Assembly (NCBI GenBank): GCA_017794705.1
Contig: CP051235.1
Location: forward strand, 2,109,010-2,173,009
DNA from: Devosia sp.
GTDB taxonomy: Bacteria; Pseudomonadota; Alphaproteobacteria; Rhizobiales; Devosiaceae
DNA length: 64,000 nt
Direction: 5' to 3'
The notes beneath the pieces were generated by a model, which did no database searches, was not told the origin of the DNA, and worked only from the letters and a program-made list of their open reading frames with translations. Made by a program: the position numbers and the translations under genes. Numbering within the stretch: the first letter of the stretch is position 1; each line of letters begins with the position of its first letter. Positions 35,126-45,431 of the stretch are shown here, one piece after another.

Positions 35126-35587
35126 TTGTCCGGGTCCTTGCGGGAATTGAGACTTATTGTGGTGGCGACGTTGCTGGCCGCCACAGCCGCCTGTTCGTCT
35201 TCCGCGTCGCAAACCGTCTCTGCCGGTTCGGGCAGCGGCAGCGCAACACAGGTTGCCGGTGTTTTCAGTTTCGGTCCCCATTTCAGCCCGCGCTATCTTG
35301 GCCGCTGGACCATGTCTGACCGGTTCGCCCGGTCCTGCACCTATATCTTCGAAAACGAACCGATGCAGGGCTCCACACGTATCGCGGCGGCCAACCCGTC
35401 CGGCTATTGCACCCGGCCGTTCGACGCAGTGGCGGGTTGGCGGGTGATCGGTCGCGACATCGAGCTTTTCGATGCCACCGGCGAACAGTTGGCGCGGCTG
35501 TCGCCGAACGGCGAAGATAATTTTTTCGGCCGGTTCCGCGGTCCTACCCTCAGAGCTGAAGTGATCCTGAGGCGGGGCTTTGTGTGA
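35126..35587 (+). CDS. Lipoprotein with AprI/Inh-like domain
   Basis: A 153-residue predicted lipoprotein: LLAATAAC is a lipobox that would put the acylated Cys at residue 23. The C-terminal part, LGRWTMSDRFARSCTYIF ... AGWRVIGRDIELFDATGEQL, resembles the Inh (serralysin inhibitor) beta-barrel found in Omp19-like lipoproteins. Start is TTG 35126 with GGAGG six bases upstream, an unusually clear case for a TTG. It lies 15 bases after sdhA and overlaps the next gene by 4. A second Inh-like lipoprotein is at 39365. Confidence 0.75.
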   Translation: MSGSLRELRLIVVATLLAATAACSSSASQTVSAGSGSGSATQVAGVFSFGPHFSPRYLGRWTMSDRFARSCTYIFENEPMQGSTRIAAANPSGYCTRPFDAVAGWRVIGRDIELFDATGEQLARLSPNGEDNFFGRFRGPTLRAEVILRRGFV

Positions 35588-36012
35588 GCGGCCCGGCGGG
35601 ATATTCGGGCACGCCCCTGCCGAAAAAGCTCGGTTTGAAACAGGGCCAAAGGGTGCTGTTCATCAACTTGCCACAAAAACTCGACTGGTTGCTTGATGCC
35701 GAGGATTTCGCCCGGGTCCGGGATCAGGATTGGTCGGATGCGGCGTTTTCGGAGAACTGGCAAGTCATTCACGCTTTCACCACCGAGCGCCGGCATCTTG
35801 ATGAAAATATCAGTTCGCTGATGGGGGCGATCGCACGGGATGGGATGATCTGGATCAGCTGGCCGAAAAAGGCCGCCAAGGTGCCGACGGACATGAGCGA
35901 AGATGTGATCAGGGAAGTCGCCCTGCCCATCGGGCTGGTGGACGTGAAGGTTTGCGCGGTGGATGAGATTTGGTCCGGGTTGAAACTGGTCATCCGCAAG
36001 GAGCTGCGATGA
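35584..36012 (+). CDS. DUF3052-like protein
   Basis: A 142-residue cytosolic protein that begins with AGYSGTPLPKKLGLKQGQRV and continues LDWLLDAEDFARV and SLMGAIARDGMIWISWPKKA, then VREVALPIGLVDVKVCAVDE, the pattern of the DUF3052 family. Function unknown. GTG 35584 overlaps the stop of the lipoprotein gene (GTGA), so the two are coupled. It is the second of four genes between sdhA and sdhB. Confidence 0.8.
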   Translation: MSGPAGYSGTPLPKKLGLKQGQRVLFINLPQKLDWLLDAEDFARVRDQDWSDAAFSENWQVIHAFTTERRHLDENISSLMGAIARDGMIWISWPKKAAKVPTDMSEDVIREVALPIGLVDVKVCAVDEIWSGLKLVIRKELR

Positions 36013-36058
36013 GCGATCTCTCCATCAGATCGGGACCAAATCGCGGGACCGTAGACTG

Positions 36059-36914
36059 ATGGATGTCTGCATCTGCTTTTTCGGGATCACGCGCTCGCTG
36101 ACCTGGACGGCGCCGTCGATCCTCAGAAACATTGTCGAACCGGCGCGGCAACAGGGCAGCGTGCGGCTGCTTGGACATTTCTACACGTTGCCGCACCTGA
36201 CGAATTCGCGCTCTCATGAAGACGGACCCATCAAGGCGGACGAAGATCAGCTTTTGCCATTTGACGAAATCGAATGGGCTGACCCGGAACAAGTGCTGGC
36301 GGCACTTCCCGTCTCCGCGCTTGAGCAATTCGGTGACGCGTGGAACGATGATTTCCAGTCGTTCCGCAACCTGTTGCTGCAATTGCACTCACTGCAAGCG
36401 GTGGCAAAAAGGGCGCTTGAATCGGGGGCCGAAACGGTTCTGTTCTGCCGGCCCGACCTTGAATATCACGACAGTGTGGGCCCCGCGCTTGCACGCGCGC
36501 AGCGGGGGGGGGTCGCCGGGACTTTACCTGCCGAACTGGCAGTGGAATGGCGGCTACAACGACAGGTTTGCCCTGGTGCTCGGCCGGCCGCTGATTGAGC
36601 GATATGGCAACCGGATCACAAGAGCGCTGGACTATTGCGAGCACGGGGGAAATGCCCTTCATTCAGAGTCCTTGCTGAAATTCGCCCTTGAAGGTGAACC
36701 GGTCTCCGACATCGGCATGCGGGCGACAAGGGTGCGGGTGGGGGGCGCGTGGCATCCGGAATCCAACTTTTACCCGCCCTGGCTGGCCAGCTTCTTGGCC
36801 GGTGTGAAGGCACGTGTCCGCGGCAGCATTTTCGAGCGACCGGCGTATGCGGTCTGGAAATTTTTCATCAGCCTGCGTCAACGCAGGCTGGAGCGGAAAA
36901 CAAAGGTTCGCTAA
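36059..36914 (+). pseudogene. Gene split by frameshift at a run of nine G (surface-polysaccharide-like protein)
   Basis: The frame from ATG 36059 encodes VCICFFGITRSLTWTAPS ... ESGAETVLFCRPDLEYHD and goes wrong after a run of G at 36504-36512 (nine G). From there the next frame continues YLPNWQWNGGYNDRF, then IERYGNRITRALDYCEHG, to TAA 36912-36914. With eight G the two halves form one 284-residue protein. PNWQWNGGYNDRF recalls DUF7796-like proteins linked to glycans, but the identity is uncertain. It lies between sdhA and sdhB and looks less GC-rich than its neighbours. Either a phase-variable gene, a true pseudogene, or a base-calling error. Confidence 0.75.
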
Positions 36915-37081
36915 TGAAGGGCGCGCGATCACATCGGCAGGGCCGGGAGGCGGATGTGGCCTTGCCCATCCGGCCCGACGGTGTGAAAGTGCGCCCGGCT
37001 GACGGGGTTCGGCATGCGCCGGTCTTCGCCGTCCAGGAAAATTGCGGTGACAGGGAACATCTCGAACAAGGAGTAGCGAGG

Positions 37082-37426
37082 ATGCGTAAACTGATGATTG
37101 GCGGCCTGTTGGCCGCGGGGATGATGGCAGGCGGTGCCGGTGCGGCCTACGCCGACCATCATGGCTCAATGTCCATGATGTCGACGCCGGATGTGGCTGC
37201 GGCCTGCGTGGAACGGACCATCTGGTCCGACGACACATGTGCCTGCGTGGCGGATCGTGCTGCCGACCGGCTCAATGAAGGTCAGACGGCGATGTTGCTG
37301 ACCTGGCGTGACGGAGAGTTCAACACTTTCTCCACTGCCAACGAATATGATCTAGGCCTGATGGAGCGCTGGGAAGTCCGGGCATTTGTCCGCTTCTCCG
37401 GCCCGATCTGCGCCATCAAGTCCTGA
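37082..37426 (+). CDS. Small exported protein with four cysteines
   Basis: A 114-residue predicted periplasmic protein. MRKLMIGGLLAAGMMAGGAG... is a signal peptide ending at AAYADHHG; the mature part has AAACVERTIWSDDTCACVAD and ends with GPICAIKS, so four cysteines could make two disulfides. No known family. ATG 37082 follows AAGGAG by 9 bases, a strong ribosome site. It directly precedes sdhB (65 bases) and may be transcribed with it. It is one of several exported unknowns inside the TCA-cycle cluster. Confidence 0.7.
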   Translation: MRKLMIGGLLAAGMMAGGAGAAYADHHGSMSMMSTPDVAAACVERTIWSDDTCACVADRAADRLNEGQTAMLLTWRDGEFNTFSTANEYDLGLMERWEVRAFVRFSGPICAIKS

Positions 37427-37491
37427 TCCAAATCGGCGGCTGCCGGAAAACCGGCGGCCGTCACCCACAACAAAGCGAGACATGAACTGCA

Positions 37492-38268
37492 ATGGTTGAA
37501 TTCCGGCTGCCGAAGAATTCCAGGATCAAACCGGGCAAGGTCTGGCCCCGGCCCGACAGCGCCAGGGTCCGCGAGTATCAGGTCTATCGCTATGATCCGG
37601 ACACCGGCGAAAATCCGCGCATCGACACCTATTTCGTCGACGAGACCGATTGCGGACCGATGGTTCTGGACGCCCTGTTGTGGATCAAGAACAAGGTCGA
37701 TCCGACACTGACGCTCCGGCGGTCCTGCCGCGAAGGCGTATGCGGCTCCTGTTCGATGAATATCGGTGGGCTCAATACGCTGGCCTGTACCAAGAGCGCC
37801 GATGATTTTTCCGGCGCGGTGAAAGTCTACCCACTGCCGCACCTGCCGGTGGTCAAGGATCTGGTGCCGGACCTGTCGACCTTTTATGCCCAGCACCGTT
37901 CCATCGAGCCCTGGCTTCAGACCAAGAGCCCGGAACCGGGCACCGAATGGCGCCAGAGCCGTGACGACCGCGAAAAGCTCGACGGGCTTTATGAGTGCAT
38001 TCTTTGCGCCTGTTGCTCGGCCTCATGCCCCAGCTACTGGTGGAACGGCGAACGCTATCTGGGCCCGGCCGTGCTGCTGCAGGCCTACCGCTGGTTGATC
38101 GACAGCCGCGACGAGGCCACCGGCGAGCGGCTCGACAATCTGGAAGACCCGTTCCGGCTCTACCGCTGCCACACGATCATGAATTGCGCCAACACCTGCC
38201 CCAAGGGCCTCAACCCCGCCAAGGCGATCGCCGAGATCAAGAAGATGATGGTGGAACGGCGGGTTTAA
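37492..38268 (+). CDS. sdhB: Succinate dehydrogenase iron-sulfur subunit SdhB
   Basis: Carries electrons from SdhA to the quinone. It has 258 residues: the [2Fe-2S] site in [21 protein letters not shown], then the [4Fe-4S] and [3Fe-4S] ligands in [12 protein letters not shown] and [17 protein letters not shown]. The N-terminal part [15 protein letters not shown] and [18 protein letters not shown] is regular. The gene is 2.4 kb away from sdhA, separated by four unrelated genes, which is uncommon. Confidence 0.98.
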   Translation: MVEFRLPKNSRIKPGKVWPRPDSARVREYQVYRYDPDTGENPRIDTYFVDETDCGPMVLDALLWIKNKVDPTLTLRRSCREGVCGSCSMNIGGLNTLACTKSADDFSGAVKVYPLPHLPVVKDLVPDLSTFYAQHRSIEPWLQTKSPEPGTEWRQSRDDREKLDGLYECILCACCSASCPSYWWNGERYLGPAVLLQAYRWLIDSRDEATGERLDNLEDPFRLYRCHTIMNCANTCPKGLNPAKAIAEIKKMMVERRV

Positions 38269-38275
38269 TTACTGA

Positions 38276-38911
38276 TTGGACGGGCCGTCTTTCTCACTCT
38301 GGGTTTGGGCCACACTTGCGGGACTGATGCTTTATGCGCTCGCGCATCTACTTCTGACCAGGCGTGGTGTTCGGGGGCGATGGCGCGCCTGGTTGGCAAC
38401 TGGTGCCGCTCTCCAAGGCATTCTTCTGGTTTTCATTTTCGGGCCGGTCTTTATCGAAGTCAGCCGATTCCTCACGATCTTGTTGCCGCCTCTGATGCCT
38501 GCCGGCCTGACAGTGGTGCCGCGTTATTCAACTTTTCTGACGCATACCAGCTTGATCGTTCTACCCTTTACGGCACTAATCGCCTTTTCTTGCTGGAGAT
38601 ACAGGCCGTTGAGACCGTTTACGGTTCTCGTTACCGGTTTAGTGTTGTGCTGCGGTTTCCTGAGCGTTGCCGAGTGGACGAGCCGGCAGGCGATGTGCAG
38701 GACGGCGCTCGCCCTTGGTACGAACACGATCAGCCGCAACACTGTGTGGTGGAGCGTGACACACTTGCCTCTGCCTGTGCAGGATGAAATTCATGGCCGA
38801 CTTGACGTGGGCGGCCGCCGATATGGCTGGAGCTATCGCGACATGGACTGGTATGTGCTTGAAGACTATGTCTGGGATACTGTCCACGCGCCGCCTACGA
38901 TTTGCCATTAG
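38276..38911 (+). CDS. Membrane protein of unknown function
   Basis: Unrecognised protein of up to 211 residues. Four hydrophobic helices are visible: about 8-25, 40-65, 85-110 and 115-132, followed by a soluble C-terminal ~80 residues (TNTISRNTVWWSV ... SYRDMDWYVLEDYVWDTV) rich in Trp and Tyr. The start is TTG 38276 seven bases after sdhB; an internal ATG at 38327 is possible but would cut off most of the first helix. By eye the base composition is less GC-rich than in the flanking genes, which hints at later acquisition. Confidence 0.5.
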   Translation: MDGPSFSLWVWATLAGLMLYALAHLLLTRRGVRGRWRAWLATGAALQGILLVFIFGPVFIEVSRFLTILLPPLMPAGLTVVPRYSTFLTHTSLIVLPFTALIAFSCWRYRPLRPFTVLVTGLVLCCGFLSVAEWTSRQAMCRTALALGTNTISRNTVWWSVTHLPLPVQDEIHGRLDVGGRRYGWSYRDMDWYVLEDYVWDTVHAPPTICH

Positions 38912-38932
38912 GTCCGACTCAAAACCAGGGAC

Positions 38933-39169
38933 ATGACTTTGCCGAATTTCGAGACCGTCCTTTCCCATCGCGATGCCAATATTATCCGGGTGATCATCAC
39001 CGCCCTGCGCGCGCACGGGTTCCATCCGCGCGATGACGGCACGGACGGATTGCCGGGGATGCCGGGGGTTGAGTTCGGCAAGGGCTTTGCCGTGCAGGTG
39101 CCTGCCGACGAGGCGGCCGATGCAAGGCTGCTGGCCGAAGATCTCTTGAAGGAAATGCTGAAATCCTGA
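38933..39169 (+). CDS. DUF2007-like small protein
   Basis: A 78-residue protein: FETVLSHRDANIIRVIITAL, then HGFHPRDD and a Gly-rich loop, then GFAVQVPADEAADARLLAEDL. This betaalpha...beta-alpha layout resembles DUF2007 (a putative signal-transducing domain), with a shorter, Gly-rich central part. No signal peptide. Start ATG 38933; stop just before the lipoprotein region. The function is unknown. Confidence 0.6.
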   Translation: MTLPNFETVLSHRDANIIRVIITALRAHGFHPRDDGTDGLPGMPGVEFGKGFAVQVPADEAADARLLAEDLLKEMLKS

Positions 39170-39364
39170 CCGGACGGGATGGACTGCGGCAGTTTGGCCA
39201 CAAATCAGTACTATTGTGTCCCGACAGGGTCAGGATGTCCCCATTCGCGCCACATTACTTGTTCTAAAGCGCGAGGGGATATATTGGCTCGTTCGCGGTG
39301 CGGCGGGCACCTTTCTTGTACACATGGTTTGGGCGCGGGCCAGGCAACCGGGGAATTGAATTTG

Positions 39365-40168
39365 ATGACTCTTCAGGTGCGGCACAGTTTTTCCGGCGCG
39401 GCAAAGCTCGCGACGATTCTTCTGGCAACGGGCGCGATGGCGGCCTGTTCTTCGCCCATGTCCAGCTCCAGGCGCTTTGCCGAGGCGCCGCCCGCGGCCC
39501 TGCCGCCGGTGCAGAACTCCTCGGTATCCACAACTTCCCTGCCGCCGATCGACGGTAGCCAGCAGGCGCAGCAGGGGGGCTATTACACCGAGGACGGCAC
39601 CTATGTGCCGGCCGGTGCGCAGCCGCCGGGCGGACAGTCCAATGTGATGACCACGCCGGACGGGCGAATCATCACCACCGGCATGCAGGACGATTTGCAG
39701 CGCCAGCAGGATTTGCAGAATCAGCAGCAGACGGGTTTCCCGTCCGATGGCAGTTTCGTGTCGCAGGACCCGATGCTGAATGGCGGCGGCGGGTTCGGCA
39801 CCAGCACCCAGACGATGGACCAGCAGGTCGCGCTTGACCCGAACGGCCAGCCGACCCAGGTCGCGACCCGCGATCTCAGCGGCGGGTTGACTGCCGAGAA
39901 GCTCCTCGGCTCATGGACGGTGATTTCCGGCGCAGATACCTGCCGGGTCAACCTGACCCAGACGGCGGCCACGGGCACCGAACGGTTCCGGGCTTCGGCG
40001 CCGAACTGCACTATCGACGTGCTGAACGGCATCGCCTCATGGCAGCTGGCGGGCACGCAGGTGCAGTTCTTCTCCGAAGGCGGTCAGCTGATCGGGGCGC
40101 TTTTGCAGTCCGGCAACCGGTTCATCGGCACGCTTTCGGGCGGCCGCGGCATTTCCATGGCCGGCTGA
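39365..40168 (+). CDS. Omp19-like lipoprotein with AprI/Inh domain
   Basis: A 267-residue predicted lipoprotein. The signal peptide is followed by ATGAMAAC (lipobox, Cys at about residue 25); a long Gln/Pro/Gly/Ser-rich linker then reaches about residue 165, containing QRQQDLQNQQQTG. The C-terminal domain (LTAEKLLGSWTVISGADTCR ... NCTIDVLNGIASWQLAG ... QFFSEGGQLIGALLQSG ... FIGTLSGGRGIS) matches the serralysin-inhibitor-like Inh fold of Brucella Omp19. ATG 39365 was chosen; the open frame upstream to 39179 is an artefact. It stands before zapE with 19 bases. Confidence 0.8.
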   Translation: MTLQVRHSFSGAAKLATILLATGAMAACSSPMSSSRRFAEAPPAALPPVQNSSVSTTSLPPIDGSQQAQQGGYYTEDGTYVPAGAQPPGGQSNVMTTPDGRIITTGMQDDLQRQQDLQNQQQTGFPSDGSFVSQDPMLNGGGGFGTSTQTMDQQVALDPNGQPTQVATRDLSGGLTAEKLLGSWTVISGADTCRVNLTQTAATGTERFRASAPNCTIDVLNGIASWQLAGTQVQFFSEGGQLIGALLQSGNRFIGTLSGGRGISMAG

Positions 40169-40187
40169 CCGCACGGACAAAGCCAGC

Positions 40188-41312
40188 TTGGGGGCGGGCG
40201 GGATTTCCACGCACACACGCATGTTCGAAGCCTATCGGCAGCTGGTGGCTGACGGCACGCTGTCGGCCGATCCGGCGCAGGAAGCAGCGGCCGAAAGGCT
40301 CAACGACCTGTCCCAGGCGCTGGCGCAATCGGGCAGCAACGGCGGCATCGCGGGGTTCTTCAAACGCCGCAAATCGGCGCCAAAGGGGCTTTACCTCTGG
40401 GGCGACGTGGGGCGTGGCAAGACGCTCCTGATGGACCTCTTCTTTGAACAAGTGGAGATTTCGGCCAAGCGCCGGGTGCATTTCCACGAGTTCATGGACG
40501 AGATGCATTCAGCCATTGCCGCTTTCCGCAAGACGCAGGGCGAAAGCGCTGACGCCGATCCGATTGCGGCGGTGGTCAAGCCGGTGATCCGCGATGTCCG
40601 GCTTCTGTGTTTCGATGAATTCCACGTCACCGACATCACCAACGCCATGCTGCTGGGGCGGCTGTTTGAAAAACTGTTCGGGGCCGGGCTGGTGATGGTC
40701 GCGACCTCCAACGTGCCGCCCGACGAGCTCTATAAAAACGGGCTGAACCGGCAATTGTTCCTGCCCTTCATTGACCTGCTCAAGGCGCGCTGCGACGTGA
40801 TGGAACTGGGCGCGGCGCGTGACTACCGGCTCGAAAAGCTTTCCGGTCAGCCGGTTTTCCAGTTCGGGACAGGTGACGAAGTCCGGCCGGCGATGGATCA
40901 GCTGTGGGAAAGCCTGACCGGCGGGCAGCAAACCCATGAAGGCACGGTCAAGAGCCTGGGACGCAGCATCAAGGTGCCAGAAACCGCCATGGGCGCGGCG
41001 CGGTTTTCATTCGCCGACCTGTGTGACAAACCCCTGGGCGCACGCGACTATCTGGCCATTTCGCACGATTTCCACACGCTGATGATCGATGGCGTTCCGC
41101 AGTTTGACCGCTCCGGCTCGAACGCGGCCAAGCGCTTCATCCAGTTGATCGACACGCTCTACGATCGCGGCGTCAAGCTGGCGGCCAGTTTCGCCGTGCC
41201 TCTCGACGAACTGTCAAAGGATCAGGATACCGCCTTCGAAATGCAGCGCTGCATCTCCCGCCTTCAGGAAATGCAGTCTGAAGACTATCTGGGCGGCCCG
41301 CTCAACGGCTGA
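40188..41312 (+). CDS. zapE: Cell division protein ZapE (AFG1-like ATPase)
   Basis: An AAA-type ATPase of the AFG1/ZapE family, up to 374 residues. Walker A is GDVGRGKT at 72-79, Walker B is LLCFDEFHVTDI, with sensor-like TSNVPPDELYKNGLNR. It is reported to act on the FtsZ ring in Escherichia coli. In alphaproteobacteria zapE is often next to mdh and the suc genes, as here. Start is uncertain: TTG 40188 gives the full family N-terminus, ATG 40221 (MFEAYRQLVADG) is the alternative; neither has a strong ribosome site. Confidence 0.93.
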   Translation: MGAGGISTHTRMFEAYRQLVADGTLSADPAQEAAAERLNDLSQALAQSGSNGGIAGFFKRRKSAPKGLYLWGDVGRGKTLLMDLFFEQVEISAKRRVHFHEFMDEMHSAIAAFRKTQGESADADPIAAVVKPVIRDVRLLCFDEFHVTDITNAMLLGRLFEKLFGAGLVMVATSNVPPDELYKNGLNRQLFLPFIDLLKARCDVMELGAARDYRLEKLSGQPVFQFGTGDEVRPAMDQLWESLTGGQQTHEGTVKSLGRSIKVPETAMGAARFSFADLCDKPLGARDYLAISHDFHTLMIDGVPQFDRSGSNAAKRFIQLIDTLYDRGVKLAASFAVPLDELSKDQDTAFEMQRCISRLQEMQSEDYLGGPLNG

Positions 41313-41451
41313 TGTGCCGCGAAATCCGGATCAGTTCTGCATACGCATGCAAAAATGTGGCGCAGGTGGCGCATTTGCCGTTTGTTCCTGTTGCACGGGG
41401 GCATTTGCACCGTTAAGAGGTGCGCGACATTCACCATGTGCACGAGGGTAG

Positions 41452-42417
<966 letters not shown>

Positions 42418-42541
42418 TCGTTCGTATCCGCCACGAGAACCGGACATAATCTTTCCCAAACAGGCGTCGCCACAAACCCATGACTGTGCAAAGATGGCTG
42501 GTGCCCGACCTGACTGCGCAACAAATGAAAAGGCGTAAGGC

Positions 42542-43732
42542 ATGAATATCCACGAACACCAGGCCAAGGCATTGCTGAAGACCTACGGGGCTTCGGTGGC
42601 GGAAGGCGTTGCGATCTTCTCTGCTGACGACGCGGAAGCCGCCGCCAAATCTTTGCCGGGTCCGGTCTATGTGGTCAAAAGCCAAATTCACGCCGGTGGC
42701 CGCGGCAAGGGCCGGTTCAAGGAACTCGGTGCCGATGCCGCCGGTGGCGTGCGCCTGGCCAAATCGGTCGCCGAGGTCGTCGCCAATGCCAGGGAAATGC
42801 TCGGGCACACGCTGGTCACCAAGCAAACCGGTCCTTCCGGCAAGCAGGTCAACCAGCTTTACATCGAGGATGGCGCGGACATTGCCCGCGAGCTTTATCT
42901 GTCGGTTCTGGTGGACCGGGAGACCAGCCTTGTCTCATTCGTTGCCTCGACCGAAGGCGGCATGGACATTGAGGCGGTTGCCGAGGAAACACCGGAAAAG
43001 ATCCACACGATCGGCATTGATCCGGTGGCCGGGGTTACCGATGCGGACGTCAGAAAACTTTGCGCCGCGCTGAAGCTTGATGGCGCTGCCGCCAAAGACG
43101 GCGCGGACCTGTTTCCGACGCTTTACAAGGCCTTCACCGAAAAGGACATGAGCCTTCTCGAGATCAATCCGCTGGTGGTTCTGGGGGACGGACATCTCAG
43201 GGTGCTCGATGCCAAGGTCGGGTTCGACAATAACGCCCTCTTCCGGCATCCGGACGTGGTTGAACTGCGCGATTTGACCGAAGAGGACGAAAAGGAAATC
43301 GAGGCCTCAAAATATGACCTCGCCTATGTCGCGCTTGACGGCAATATCGGCTGCATGGTCAACGGCGCCGGTCTTGCCATGGCGACCATGGACATCATCA
43401 AGCTTTACGGCGAGGAACCGGCGAACTTTCTTGACGTTGGCGGCGGCGCGACCACCGAAAAGGTGACAGCCGCCTTCAAGATCATCACCGCCGATCCCAA
43501 CGTCAAAGGCATTCTGGTCAATATTTTCGGCGGCATCATGCGCTGCGACGTGATTGCCGAGGGCGTCATTGCCGCGGTCAAGGACGTGGGGCTGCAAGTG
43601 CCGCTGGTGGTGCGGCTGGAAGGCACCAAGGTCAAGGAAGGCAAGGCGCTGATCGAACAGTCCGGGCTCAACGTTATCGCCGCGGATGATCTGGACGACG
43701 CGGCGCAAAAGATCGTCAAGGCGATCGCCTGA
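42542..43732 (+). CDS. sucC: Succinyl-CoA synthetase beta subunit SucC
   Basis: Converts succinyl-CoA to succinate with ADP phosphorylation, together with SucD. It has 396 residues: [17 protein letters not shown], the ATP-grasp core with [14 protein letters not shown] and [12 protein letters not shown], and [15 protein letters not shown]. The ATG at 42542 follows AAGGCG/TAAGG. Unusually, a predicted secreted protein gene and about 40 bases separate it from sucD. Confidence 0.97.
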   Translation: MNIHEHQAKALLKTYGASVAEGVAIFSADDAEAAAKSLPGPVYVVKSQIHAGGRGKGRFKELGADAAGGVRLAKSVAEVVANAREMLGHTLVTKQTGPSGKQVNQLYIEDGADIARELYLSVLVDRETSLVSFVASTEGGMDIEAVAEETPEKIHTIGIDPVAGVTDADVRKLCAALKLDGAAAKDGADLFPTLYKAFTEKDMSLLEINPLVVLGDGHLRVLDAKVGFDNNALFRHPDVVELRDLTEEDEKEIEASKYDLAYVALDGNIGCMVNGAGLAMATMDIIKLYGEEPANFLDVGGGATTEKVTAAFKIITADPNVKGILVNIFGGIMRCDVIAEGVIAAVKDVGLQVPLVVRLEGTKVKEGKALIEQSGLNVIAADDLDDAAQKIVKAIA

Positions 43733-43767
43733 GATATCAGAGGTCCAACGGTCAGGGGGAATGTGAA

Positions 43768-44328
43768 ATGGAACTTTTCAAGACCGGACTGAAACTTGTT
43801 GCCGTGAGTGCGCTGGCAGCCGCGCTTGTGACTGCCCCGGCTTTCGCCCAGACCAAGTCCAAGGACAAGACCGACGAAGACTTGGCTGAACTGGCCGCAA
43901 CGGTGCTCGCCAGCGCGCGACACCTGTGTGACCGGGTGGCCGCCAATGATGAGTCGGTGCTGGACACGCTGGAAGAATTTGGCTGGGAACCGGAAGTCGA
44001 CAGTTTCGGCGAAATTCCCTTCTATCACGAGATCGACGGGTCGCGGGATTATGAAGGTGTCGGACGCGCCGACCTGTGGGGCTTTGTCGAGCTCTATCCC
44101 ACGCACATCATCGGCTACTGCACCTTCGAGATTATCTCTCCGGAGCTTGATATCCCGGTTGAGGATCTCAGCTTTATTCCGGAGCTGACGGGCGAACTCG
44201 AAGAAGCTGAAGACGGTGTTTATGCCAGCTTCTCCAATGCGGATGCGCCGCATCATGTTTTCGTCCAGGCGCGCCGGACGATCGACAGTTTCTTTTATCA
44301 GGTCACCGATATCATCGAGCGCGAATAG
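43768..44328 (+). CDS. Secreted protein of unknown function between sucC and sucD
   Basis: A 186-residue protein. The signal peptide reads ... [16 protein letters not shown], cleaved around residue 28, so the product is periplasmic. The mature part is acidic, with [48 protein letters not shown] and a C-terminal [15 protein letters not shown]. Two cysteines could form a disulfide. No family recognised. ATG 43768 follows AGGGGGA by 8 bases, a strong ribosome site. Its place between the two subunits of one enzyme is odd and suggests an insertion that kept the operon intact. Confidence 0.7.
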   Translation: MELFKTGLKLVAVSALAAALVTAPAFAQTKSKDKTDEDLAELAATVLASARHLCDRVAANDESVLDTLEEFGWEPEVDSFGEIPFYHEIDGSRDYEGVGRADLWGFVELYPTHIIGYCTFEIISPELDIPVEDLSFIPELTGELEEAEDGVYASFSNADAPHHVFVQARRTIDSFFYQVTDIIERE

Positions 44329-44372
44329 TCGCTCGACACCTTCATACCTCTAGCTCGCGGAGCCCCTCCTTC

Positions 44373-45284
44373 ATGTCCATCCTCGTCGACAAGAATACCA
44401 AGGTCATTGTTCAGGGACTGACCGGCAAGACCGGCACGTTCCACACCGAACAGGCACTTGGCTATTTCGGCACCCAGATGGTGGCCGGGACCCACCCCAA
44501 AAAGGGCGGTGAGACCTGGGTCGGCAATGTCGAGGGCAAGGAAGTCGGGCTGCCGATCTACACGACAGTTGCCGAGGCACGGGATGCAACCGGGGCCAAC
44601 GCGACAGTGGTCTATGTGCCGCCGGCCGGGGCCGCCGCCGCCATTGAAGAGGCAATCGACGCTGAAATTCCGCTTATCGTGTGCATCACCGAGGGTGTGC
44701 CGGTGCTCGACATGGTGCGGGTGAAGGCGAAGCTGAAAGGCTCGAAGTCACGGCTTCTGGGGCCGAACTGCCCGGGTGTCCTGACGCCCGAACAGTGCAA
44801 GATCGGCATCATGCCGGGCAATATTTTCATGAAAGGGTCGGTCGGCATCGTGTCGCGTTCCGGCACGTTGACTTACGAAGCGGTGTTCCAGACCACCAAT
44901 GAGGGGCTCGGCCAGTCGACGGCTGTCGGAATCGGCGGTGATCCGGTCAAGGGAACCGAGTTCATCGATGTTTTGGAGATGTTCCTCGCCGACGACGAGA
45001 CGCAGTCGATGATCATGATCGGCGAAATCGGCGGATCGGCGGAAGAAGATGCCGCCCAGTTCCTGATCGACGAGGCCAGGCGCGGCCGCCGCAAGCCGAT
45101 GGCCGGGTTCATCGCCGGGCTGACGGCGCCCAAGGGCCGCACCATGGGTCACGCGGGCGCTGTGATCTCCGGCGGCAAGGGCGGCGCGGAAGACAAGATC
45201 GCGGCCATGGAGGCGGCGGGGATCGCCATGTCGCGCTCACCGGCCAAGATTGGTGAAGTGCTTGTGAAGGCGCTCAAGGGCTGA
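44373..45284 (+). CDS. sucD: Succinyl-CoA synthetase alpha subunit SucD
   Basis: The CoA-binding subunit that carries the phospho-histidine. It has 303 residues: [61 protein letters not shown] and [17 protein letters not shown], whose His is the phosphorylated residue. ATG 44373 with GGAG upstream. It is 44 bases after the secreted-protein gene, and sucA follows 147 bases later. Confidence 0.97.
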   Translation: MSILVDKNTKVIVQGLTGKTGTFHTEQALGYFGTQMVAGTHPKKGGETWVGNVEGKEVGLPIYTTVAEARDATGANATVVYVPPAGAAAAIEEAIDAEIPLIVCITEGVPVLDMVRVKAKLKGSKSRLLGPNCPGVLTPEQCKIGIMPGNIFMKGSVGIVSRSGTLTYEAVFQTTNEGLGQSTAVGIGGDPVKGTEFIDVLEMFLADDETQSMIMIGEIGGSAEEDAAQFLIDEARRGRRKPMAGFIAGLTAPKGRTMGHAGAVISGGKGGAEDKIAAMEAAGIAMSRSPAKIGEVLVKALKG

Positions 45285-45431
45285 ATGGCTTGAATTGGCT
45301 TGCGCGATGGCACAAGTTCAAAGTTAACGGTACGCAAATGCCGGAATGGCACACTGGTCTGAAACATTGGTCAAGAGCCACGGGCGACCGGCTCAAATAA
45401 GGGAAGGCGGGGACCGCCTCGCCGCATATCC

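Noticed and set aside
36481-36520. Programmed ribosomal frameshift at the G-run as the explanation of the split gene
   Set aside because: A nine-G run can slip, but there is no downstream pseudoknot or stop close to the site that I can see, and slippage during replication or a sequencing error is simpler.
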